Positions 1 to 7,858 of a DNA stretch of 64,000 nt are shown one piece after another. This stretch comes from Gracilaria gracilis. Its lineage: Eukaryota; Rhodophyta; Florideophyceae; Gracilariales; Gracilariaceae. The translations under genes were made by a program, and so were the position numbers. The notes beneath the pieces were generated by a model. That model saw only the letters and a list, made by a program, of their open reading frames with translations, was not told the origin of the DNA and did not search any database. Position 1 is the first letter of the stretch. Each line of letters begins with the position of its first letter. Location: NCBI GenBank assembly GCA_030374805.1, contig JARGSG010000056.1, forward strand, positions 186,001-250,000, written 5' to 3'.

Positions 1-5
1 TCGTC

Positions 6-539
6 ATGTCGTCGCGCACAGCTTTCGCGCCGTCAAGCTTGCTGTCGCCCTCGCTGTCGCGCTCGCCGCCGCGCGTGCGCGTGGCGGCGAAGCGCGCCGC
101 CACCATGAGCGCCACGCCGTGCGTGTCGCGCCGAGCCTTTGTGCTGTCTGCGCTGCTGGGCGCCGCGGCCGTTTCGTTGGCGCCGCCGCGCGCGGCACAC
201 GCGTTTGGTCGCAAGACGTCCATGACGGGCGACTACAAGGTGGACGCCGCGCAGGTGCTCACCGACATGCGCGCCGCCTGTGACCTGGGTCGCGGCGCGC
301 CCGGCATGGCCGAGAAAGTTGGCAAGACGCGCGAGGAGATGAATGATTTTGTGGCCTTGTACAGAAGGAACGATAAGGTTGCTGGCAGTACCAGTTTCTC
401 CACCATGTACACTGCCATTAACACGTTGAGCGGACATTATGCGTCGTATGGCAGCAGTTATCCCGTTCCGGAGAAGAGGAAGAAGAGATTGTCACAACAA
501 TTTTCCGAGATTGATCGCGCACTTTCTCGTGGACGATAG
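6..539 (+). CDS. psb27: Photosystem II assembly protein Psb27, plastid-targeted
   Basis: A 177-residue protein. The C-terminal ~110 residues read as Psb27, the thylakoid-lumen factor that binds CP43 and protects photosystem II during assembly and repair of the manganese cluster. Family motifs visible are an FVALYRRNDKV stretch, SFSTMYTAINTLSGHYASYG and a final RALSRGR. The N-terminus is bipartite: a Ser/Arg/Ala-rich stretch with an early Phe (chloroplast transit peptide), then SRRAF followed by a hydrophobic Leu/Ala segment and AHA, a twin-arginine luminal signal with cleavage site. There is no ER signal ahead of it, so a primary plastid is implied. The frame is open to the left edge, so a few upstream codons cannot be excluded, but the Met at position 6 gives a normal transit peptide. 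Identity is secure; the exact start is less so. Confidence 0.93.
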   Translation: MSSRTAFAPSSLLSPSLSRSPPRVRVAAKRAATMSATPCVSRRAFVLSALLGAAAVSLAPPRAAHAFGRKTSMTGDYKVDAAQVLTDMRAACDLGRGAPGMAEKVGKTREEMNDFVALYRRNDKVAGSTSFSTMYTAINTLSGHYASYGSSYPVPEKRKKRLSQQFSEIDRALSRGR

Positions 540-663
540 TTCTTTTTATATCCTCTCATAGCTCTTTTTTTTGTTTGCCGTCGGTGACATCAATCACATC
601 GATCGAGTTGAGAAGTAAAACTGCAAAAACGTCGTACAACCACCAACGCGCTACGTTTGCCAA

Positions 664-680
664 AGAGAGAGAGAGAGAGA
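664..680. repeat. GA dinucleotide microsatellite
   Basis: A short run of GA dinucleotides lies between the convergent ends of the Psb27 gene and the mitochondrial carrier gene. No function is inferred. Confidence 0.8.
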
Positions 681-760
681 CATATTACAGTTAAGACATT
701 GTCAAGTACTAGTCAGTTGATTTATATCCAAAACGACACTCATCAGCAGCTTGGCCACGG

Positions 761-1972
761 TTACCGGTGCGTTCGTTTCGAAACAGCATCATCCAAGGCC
801 GGGTCCATTTGAAGCTGTCTTCTTCTGCCATTATATTGTTCAGCATACCTCTTGACCAGCTCATACGAGGTGAAGGTCAACATACAAGCCGGAACAGTCC
901 TCATAAGGTTGACCACAAAGCCGCGATAAAAGCCCATCGGGCCGTCTCTCTTGATGATATCCTTGATAAGATTTGCCATTTTCTTGGGTTCAATGATGCG
1001 CGTGGCGGCGCTAGTATCCACCTGTATTCTGGTTCTCAACACCTCGTGCGGATAAAACACGGCAGACGCGGCGATCTTGGAAACGGACGACGCCACCAAC
1101 ACGTGCGATGCCTGTACGTCATCCTCATTGCCGCGCGACAAGGTGGACTTGAGGTGCTCATACAGCGGGAACTGAATAGCAACATGGCCCAGCCCCAACA
1201 AGGTAGGCGTAAGCCCCTTGTAAAGCGCAGCCACGCCTTCCTCGCGAATGATCTTACGAAAGCCGTGCGGCACCGATCGGTACTTCCTGCCATTGGGCGC
1301 GCCGCCGAAATCGACCTGCAGGCGCGACTTGAGCGTCCAGAAGGGCGCGGTAGTGACGGCGGTAATGCCACCCGCACTCAGCGCGCTGAACACGTGCACC
1401 ATCGGGGTAGAGCTTTTGCCCGGCGGCGTATACGCGCGTTTAAAGGACTCGTACGCGTACCAATAGATGGCCCAGTTGGGCACAAACGCCCACAGACTGG
1501 CCGACAGGCCGCGGTAATACGACGGAAAGCCCTCCTCGCGTAGCATGCTGCTGAGCGCGTGGAACAGCCCGCGGTACTTGTGCGCCGCGAAGGACGCGGA
1601 GCCCTGCACCTGCAGGCGCGTCTTGACCACGTCCAGCGGCGACAGGATGAGCGTGTTGACCAGGCCGGCCAGCGCGCCGGCGCCGAACTGCGCCAGATGC
1701 GTGCGCGCGTCGAAGCGCGATCGCGGCGGCGGCGGCGGTGGCTGCTGCGGCGACGACGGCGGCGGCGGCGGCTGCGACGACGACGGCGACGACGGCGGCG
1801 GCGGCGGCTGCGACGACGACGGCGACGACGGCGGCGGCGGCGACGACGACGACGACGGCGGCGACGACGGCGAAGAGCGCGGCGCCACGGGCGATGACGA
1901 CTTGGAGTGCGATACGAGTGTCATAGGGCGACGCGGGCTGATTGCATGACGGTGAAAGCGAGCAACCCTCAT
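761..1972 (-). CDS. Mitochondrial carrier family protein, NAD/folate/pyrimidine-type
   Basis: A 403-residue protein with the three-repeat mitochondrial carrier fold, which exchanges solutes across the inner mitochondrial membrane. The repeat signatures are PLDVVKTRLQ, APFWTLKSRLQ and YPHEVLRTRIQ. The Trp in place of the acidic residue of repeat 2, and the GLTPTLLGLGHVAIQFPLYEHLK-like stretch, point to the subfamily of NAD+, folate and pyrimidine-nucleotide carriers (yeast YIA6, plant NDT, SLC25A32/33/36). About 75 N-terminal residues are low-complexity Ser/Pro, encoded by a GGC/GAC trinucleotide repeat that is unusual for the family. A second Met at codon 17 is an alternative start. The substrate is inferred from family resemblance only. 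Confidence 0.87.
   Translation of the reverse strand: MRVARFHRHAISPRRPMTLVSHSKSSSPVAPRSSPSSPPSSSSSPPPPSSPSSSQPPPPPSSPSSSQPPPPPSSPQQPPPPPPRSRFDARTHLAQFGAGALAGLVNTLILSPLDVVKTRLQVQGSASFAAHKYRGLFHALSSMLREEGFPSYYRGLSASLWAFVPNWAIYWYAYESFKRAYTPPGKSSTPMVHVFSALSAGGITAVTTAPFWTLKSRLQVDFGGAPNGRKYRSVPHGFRKIIREEGVAALYKGLTPTLLGLGHVAIQFPLYEHLKSTLSRGNEDDVQASHVLVASSVSKIAASAVFYPHEVLRTRIQVDTSAATRIIEPKKMANLIKDIIKRDGPMGFYRGFVVNLMRTVPACMLTFTSYELVKRYAEQYNGRRRQLQMDPALDDAVSKRTHR
1721..1880. repeat. GGC/GAC trinucleotide repeat tract inside carrier gene
   Basis: An imperfect trinucleotide repeat of GGC, GAC and GCTGCGACGACG-like units. On the minus strand it encodes the Ser/Pro-rich N-terminal extension of the carrier protein. 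It is open in several other frames, which creates long spurious reading frames on both strands. Confidence 0.85.
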
Positions 1973-2233
1973 TCAGCGCGAGCGCGGCGCGTACGCTGAG
2001 CAACGGACGGGACAGGGGGTGCTCGGCGACGACGGGCGCGAGTGGAGGGGGAGCGGCCTCAAGTGGAGGGGGGGAGGGGGGCCGGGGGGCTATCTCTCTG
2101 AGAAGCGTCAATAACGAATGAATGCGTGCGTGGCGAGGACGCGGAGATTGCGGCGCGCATACAAGAGCAGCCTCCACAGACACACGCGGCGGCAAGGGCG
2201 GCGGCGAGAGGCAAAAAAAAAACAAAATACTTT

Positions 2234-2846
2234 TTACAACGCGCCATCGGCGCGGCACCACAGCACGGCGAGGCCGCCGTCCTCCAGGCCGACGGCGAGC
2301 ACGAGCGTCTGCTCGGCGTCAAGATGAGGGGCACGGTCAAAGCCGCCGCGCGCCACAGCGGCGCGCGTCGCAAGCGCGGCGCAGCACACGCGCGCCTGCG
2401 CCTGCGCCACGAGCAAGCGGCGCACACAAGCGCGGCGCGAGCGACCAGCGTCCAGCGCGTGCACGTCCAGCACGGCGACGCCGTTTGCGCGCGCGCCATG
2501 CAGCAGCATCCAGCGCGCGTCGCACGACGTGTGCGCGCCCGCCAGCGCGGCGGCGGCGGCGGCGCGCTGCTTTGTGGGCGCGTCTGCTCGCGTGGCGGCG
2601 ACGACGACGGCGGGGGGCGCGGCGTGGTCGCGCAGCACGTGCGCGCGCCCGTCGGCGCACAGCGCCAGCACGCGACGGCCGTCCTGCAGCGGGCGCAGCG
2701 CGAGCACTTTTTGGCGCGCGCCGCGCTTTCGTCGCGCGCGCGACACGTGCAGCACGCGTCGCAGCGGCAGCGTGCGCGGCTGCGCGGGCGCGGCCTCGTC
2801 AGAGGAGAGCGGCAGTTGCGGCGGCGACGGAGGCGGAGAAAGCGCG

Positions 2847-2878
<32 letters not shown>

Positions 2879-3490
2879 GGCGGCGTCGGCTGGCGGTGAG
2901 GGCGCGAGCACGTGGTCGGTTTGCAGCTCGCACACCGAGCCGTCGTAGCAGCCCACAAAGACGCTGTTGCCGGCGGCGTCGAAGCGCGCGGTGGTGATGA
3001 CGGAGCGCAGCTGCCGCTGCGACACGCACGCATGGTCGGCGGGTCGCCACAGTCGCAGCACGCCGTCACAGCCGCCGCTGAGCACGACGTTATCATTGGC
3101 GGGGTGAAAGGCGACGGTAGTGACCATGTCCGGGTGCACGAAGCGGCGGAGGCACAGTGCGGTGTCGGTGTGCCACAGCCTTACGCAGCGGTCCATGGCG
3201 GCCGACAGCAGAAAGTTGGAGCTTGAGAACGCCATGTGTAGCACGTCGGCGCTATGCCCCGCGTAGCGACGCACCGGCGCGGCGCGTAGCGCGCACTGCT
3301 CGTTTGGTAGCACGTAGTGTAGCACGATGGCGCCGTGCTGCACCGCTACGGCTAGAAACGAGCCGCACGCCGACCAGCATAGCGCTACCGCCTTTTGCGC
3401 GCCCATGTGCAGCCGCTGCACCTCCGTGGCCGCAGTCAGCGACGTCGGGCGCGAGCGGCGTCGCGCGTGCGCCATCACGCGCGCCGGCAT
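2234..3490 (-). CDS. WDR44-like WD40-repeat protein
   Basis: About 418 residues from the Met at 3490; the frame stays open to a Met at 3655. The repeats match the family of WDR44 (rabphilin-11), Rab11-binding endosomal and ER scaffold proteins. Visible hallmarks are GHSADVLHMAFS, the SAAMDRCVRLWH repeat, VTTVAFHPANDNVVLSGG, CDGVLRLW, and a later RKRGARQKVLALRPLQDG block where WDR44 has its RGRNRVGRKITGIEPL segment. Roughly seven propeller blades can be counted, with Ala/Pro-rich low-complexity inserts between blades 4 and 5. The Rab-binding N-terminal region of animal WDR44 is absent. The upstream part of the frame (3491-3655) is made of a GGGTCGCGGC tandem repeat, so I prefer the inner start. 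Codon use is extremely GC-rich, as in its neighbours. Confidence 0.8.
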
Positions 3491-4150
3491 GGCGGCGAGG
3501 CGGCGCTGCTTGCCGAGGGTCGCGGCGGGTCGCGGCGGGTCGCGGCGGGTCGCGGCGGTGGTGAACGCGTGAGCGGGGGAGCAGAAGCGCTGTGGTGCGC
3601 GAGCACAGCGTTGTGCGCGCGAGCAGAGAGAGCTTTGTCCGCGCGTGGGCGGCACCGACGTGGACGGCGCGCGGGAGCGACGAGTAGCTTTGGTAGATAC
3701 AGTTCACAGGTGTATCGCATGCGAGCGCCTTTCGGTAAAACAAACACATCCCGCGCGTGGTGTGTGCGCCTGCACAGTGCACACGAGCCTTGGCAACGCC
3801 TCCCCCCCCCCCCCCCCCCATGCCACGTGCACACGTGTCCGTTGCGCATGCGCCGTAAGCCGAATATAAAAAAAAACCGTATCGAATCTAAAGCTTGCTC
3901 AAAAATCTGCTGCGCCAACCACCACGCGCGCGTGCGGCAGCCACTTCGCCGCCGCCAATCGTGCAACGACAGCTGTCGAGCACAAACCTGTGCGCTTGCC
4001 TCTAGGGTAAAATAAATAAACGCGCGGTGCTTTCCGCCCCTTCTGCTCGTCCGCCCCCCCCCCCACCCCCCGCTCGCCTCCGCACCTCTCATATCACCCA
4101 CCCGCGCTTGCTTCGTTGCTCTTGCTCGCTACGAGCGCGCGCGCTGTGCC
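3491..4150. other. Divergent intergenic region with GC repeat and poly-C tract
   Basis: The spacer between the divergently transcribed WDR44-like and SPX genes. It contains four or more copies of a GGGTCGCGGC decamer (about 3516-3557), an uninterrupted poly-C run of about 17 (from 3801), and a second C-rich stretch at about 4053-4072 shortly before the SPX start. No clear TATA box is seen. It probably holds both promoters. Confidence 0.55.
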
Positions 4151-5321
4151 ATGAAGTTTGGCAAGAGGATTCGCGCCGTCGTCGACCAGTCCTATGAGGA
4201 ATGGCGCCCCATGTTCATGAGCTACAAGGATCTCAAGAAGATTCTTTCCGCCACACTCTCCTCTTCGTCGCCACAGTCCTCCGATAATAACTCCAATCAC
4301 ACCCAAAGCAATCAAACCACCCCGCAATCCTCCCCGCCGCGTCCGCTCTTGTCGCAGTCACCGTCCGCCCATAACGCTGCTCACCACACTGACGTCGCCG
4401 TCAAAACCGCTCAGCTGTCAAACTCCCAGTTCTTCACCCGCTTCCGCGCCGAGGTGGAGAAGGTCAACGAGTTCTTCCTGGACAAACAGGAGGATTATAT
4501 CATAGAACATCAACAACTTACCGCAAAGGTCAACCAATTACTGCAACCCGCCGCAGCAACCCGCCAACAGCTCATCCATCTTCGTCAACGTCTCACCAAC
4601 TTTCACGGCCAACTCGTCTTACTCGACAACTTTTCCACCGTAAACTACACCGGATTCCGAAAGATCCTCAAGAAACACGACAAGAAGACGGGGCTCAACG
4701 TGCGAAACACCTACCTCAAGACCGTGCTCGTCACGCCCTTCTTTCTGTCCGACACCGTTCCGCAGCTAATCCGCACCACCGAGTCGCAGCTTGCCCAGCT
4801 AGATTCCGTACCCAAGTTTCGTCGCGCCAACACATCTTGCACTGCAATCGAAGCCCACTTTCGTTCCTCGCCCACCTCCGCAACTCTCAGTCACGTCACG
4901 CCTCGACACACGCCCTCCAAAACTGTACACATATCCACCTCTTCGCCCGATCTTCACCCGCGTCCGCACGCCTTTATTTCGCCGTGCTCCACGCTTTGGC
5001 GCTTCCATCACGACATGCGCGTGTATGCTGCGCGCGTGCACGACGCGCTGCAATCGTCGCACGCTTGTATTCCATTACCAAGTCCGCCCTTGTCGCATCT
5101 GTTGGACTCTGTACATCCGTCCGAACTGGGCATTCATTCCTCCTTCGTGTCGAGCGTGCCCACCGCGTGTGATTATCGCATTGCCACGGACGCCCACTTT
5201 GCAATGGGTTTCTTTGTCATTGGACCGGGTACCCAATTGCAGTTATTCAACGTACGAGGAGCTACTGTCACGCGCAACCTGTACGGCCGAGTCAGATTAC
5301 GCTGTTTCGAGACCGTTCGCC

Positions 5322-5371
<50 letters not shown>

Positions 5372-5665
5372 GAGCAACCTAATGGTCGTGCTGAAACTCA
5401 AAGAGATTCGGATGATGCCAATGACTCGCTGCTTATACGAGAGACGCGGCGTGGCGTGACCAACGGCCCGTGGCCTACGGTGACGACGCACGCCAACTCT
5501 CACGTGCAATGGACACCTGAGACGCAAAGTGCTGTGTTTTATGTTACCGTTCCTGCGAAAGCTGTGGAGCGATTGCCGAGATATCGACTGCGACCACATG
5601 AGCATTCTACATTTCACGTGCTTGATGAGGGCGAAACTTGGCCAATGACACAAGTGTTCAGCTGA
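4151..5665 (+). CDS. SPX-domain protein fused to a PCO/ADO-like (thiol dioxygenase) domain lacking two iron ligands
   Basis: A 504-residue protein. Residues 1-215 form an SPX domain, the inositol-pyrophosphate sensor of cellular phosphate status. It starts exactly with MKFGKRI, has YKDLKKIL, and has the basic helix FRKILKKHDKKTG that carries the ligand-binding lysines. A Ser/Gln-rich insert (35-85) separates its helices. Residues ~283-500 resemble plant cysteine oxidases and 2-aminoethanethiol dioxygenase. A helix ends in LLDSVHPSELGI; then GFFVIGPGTQLQLFNVRG and NLYGRVRLRCF follow the cupin strands, and NSHVQW follows the later strand. In active enzymes the segment after the first strand reads HDHPG and supplies two iron-binding His. 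Here it is FNVRG, while the later His appears kept. A 17-codon Gln run (5321-5371) sits between the cupin strands. SPX is certain; the second domain is my alignment by eye. Confidence 0.85.
5321..5371 (+). repeat. CAA microsatellite encoding a 17-residue poly-Gln tract
   Basis: Seventeen perfect CAA codons lie inside the SPX gene. The lack of CAG interruptions suggests a recently expanded, length-variable tract. It falls in a loop between two predicted strands of the cupin-like half. Confidence 0.95.
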
Positions 5666-6423
5666 TTGCGATTAAACTGAGCGGGGCTCTTGTACATTGT
5701 GTCTTGTGTGACACTGTGCATCATCTGTATATCAAAACATGTATATCACGGAATGCCTTCGCGTTGCTTTGTGCTGCTTCTTATGTCTTGCAGTAGCAAC
5801 GGTTTCGTAGTGCAAGCTCTACCTCACGCAGATGCGTACGACGGTACAGCGCTTTGCACTCTGCTGGCACCAGCAGTATGTACTAATAGCACATAACTAT
5901 GCCCTAGCAGTATTGTGTGTTGCCTTAGACAAACGAGTCACATCTCTGCTGGTTGACAAGAGATGGTGACCATCAATGTTTCTTGGCCGCAGACAAATCC
6001 CCGTAGCTCGAGATGGTTGCAAAGTATTCGTTGCGATTTCGAACAGTGGAGTCTCCTGGTTGACGGCATGAGAATGTTTCCATTTGAACTGGGCTTCATG
6101 AGAATTTGACTCTTATCATTGTCGCCCGTATCCTCTCAATCGTATTTCTGCCCCACTGCACAAGTTGATGCAACTACCGTGGCTATTTGTACATTCGAGA
6201 TGGCCGTGTTCGGGGATTTAAGGGTTCTCGTAGTGTGCAAATGGGCTATGCAAAGGCCCACACAAGACTGCAAATGAGAACACCAAAAGCAGCCCAAGAA
6301 GATATGAGCGATATCGCTCACAACCCTTATGCAATCTCCATAATGAACTACCCTTGGTACTGTATGATATCTGTTCGTCTCGATGCTATTACGGTGTCAG
6401 ACACCCTCGCAGTAGATATCCGC
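5666..6423. other. Intergenic region between convergent genes, nothing recognised
   Basis: A 758-bp spacer between the 3' ends of the SPX gene (+) and the HAUS4-like gene (-). Only short frames occur, without homology I recognise, and base composition falls clearly relative to the flanking coding DNA. No RNA gene or repeat is seen. Confidence 0.6.
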
Positions 6424-7497
6424 TCAGCCTAGCGCCAGTTCCTTTCGAGACCATTCTTTCTGCTCCAGTATCTGTCTGGTTCGCAAAATTTCCCTAACGA
6501 TTTGTTCAAAGTCGGCACCGAGAGAGCGGTACTCAGCCAGACGTCCACTTTCAACCTGCAGCTCTCTCTCAACCTGTTCCTCTCTCTCAGAAACCTCCTT
6601 CGCAATCACTCGCAGCGCTTTCACACTGTCATCAGTGTACGTCTGACTCATGATCTGCGCGCGCAACATTTTGAGCTTTGAAGACATGGCATTCCCACGT
6701 GCAATAAGCTCCCGCGCACGACACTCGTCATATGAAGTGCTGCATTGTCTGGCGGAAATGTCCATCTGCACAGCCTTGTGTGCTATGCGTGCGGCAGCGT
6801 GATGAATTGACACAGCCACACGGTGGGCGCTTGTGATTTGCATATCCAACTTGCGTGACTTATCGACACAAGAGCGGATTCTAGATGTGTATGCCAGCAC
6901 ATCAGACGCCAAGTCAGCGGGAGAAAGATTGGCGTTCGGCGACAACATCGTGCTCCACGCCTCGCACAACTGCTCACTGATGGTAGCGGCAGCCTGAGCC
7001 AGTGCAGCACTCGCATCATCAATCTGCGCTTGCGAAAGGCGTTGAACTGCTTTTGAAACCCTCGCTCTCAACTGAGTGCGCTCCACGCCCGGGAGCGCCG
7101 CGCGCACACCGCGCGCATTGGCATACACCATGGCAATGAGCGGCAAGAACTCTCGTCTCAACGACGAGTCATATCGGGCCAGCGCGCGGGGGAGAAGGAG
7201 CATCGGAAGCACGCATCGAAGCAGGTTGAGAAGCTTCTGGTGCGAAACGGCCGCGCTGGCATGTTCGTTCGGCAGCGCGTTGAGCGCATGCAGATGTGCC
7301 AAAGCCGTGTGCAAACAACCGCCGTGAAGAGCGGCTGTTAGCGACGACGTCGGATCGATGGGAAGCTGGGAAGGCGTCAGAGCATCGGCTTCGCCGTCGC
7401 CGGCAGGAAGTGCTTGCGCTTCGGACGTCATGGTGATGGTGATGGAGCGCAAGTGGGAGAGGCCAAGCGCGTTCGGCAGGTGATACCGCGCATCCAA
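6424..7497 (-). CDS. Coiled-coil protein, probable HAUS augmin-like complex subunit 4
   Basis: Up to 357 residues; an internal Met (MTSEAQ, at 7431) is an equally good start and gives 335. The protein is helical throughout with no transmembrane segment. The C-terminal ~80 residues form a heptad-rich coil (SEREEQVERELQVESGRLAEY), then SLGADFEQIVREI and a terminal EQKEWSRKEL. This layout resembles the end of HAUS4/AUG4, a subunit of the augmin complex that recruits gamma-tubulin to spindle microtubules. The similarity is weak and judged by eye, so another coiled-coil protein is possible. The gene is divergent from the mitochondrial RNA polymerase gene across ~360 bp, which probably contains both promoters. 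Confidence 0.6.
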   Translation of the reverse strand: MDARYHLPNALGLSHLRSITITMTSEAQALPAGDGEADALTPSQLPIDPTSSLTAALHGGCLHTALAHLHALNALPNEHASAAVSHQKLLNLLRCVLPMLLLPRALARYDSSLRREFLPLIAMVYANARGVRAALPGVERTQLRARVSKAVQRLSQAQIDDASAALAQAAATISEQLCEAWSTMLSPNANLSPADLASDVLAYTSRIRSCVDKSRKLDMQITSAHRVAVSIHHAAARIAHKAVQMDISARQCSTSYDECRARELIARGNAMSSKLKMLRAQIMSQTYTDDSVKALRVIAKEVSEREEQVERELQVESGRLAEYRSLGADFEQIVREILRTRQILEQKEWSRKELALG

Positions 7498-7858
7498 ATT
7501 TCAAACGCGGATGCTGCTCTGGCGAGTGTTGCAAGGGCAGTGGCGCGTCATCACGTGCTCCCACGGCGCTTTTGTTGGGCGCGCGCGTGTGACAGCTTGC
7601 CAGCACGCAGCTGCTCACCGCCGAACCGCGTGCCAGAGCCGTCGCCCGCCGACGTCAATGCCCCTCTGCAGCTCGCGTTCGTGCTTCCCGAGCGCTGCCG
7701 CCATCCGTTAACAGTTCCGCTGCTCCGCGTTACAAATACCCCTCCCCCAGCCGCCCTCTTTTGTCCTTAGCCTTTCTTCTGGCCCCGGCTTGTCTTCAAG
7801 TTCAGTTTCAGGGCCACCGCTGAGCTCTCAACAGTAAGGAACACTTCTTCTGCGAAGC

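Noticed and set aside
1440-3096. Long frames on both strands in the GC-rich left end (for example minus 1440-2261, minus 2059-3096, plus 2122-2997)
   Set aside because: Composed of Arg/Ala low complexity produced by GC-rich codons and trinucleotide repeats; they overlap the carrier and WD40 genes, which have clear family motifs.
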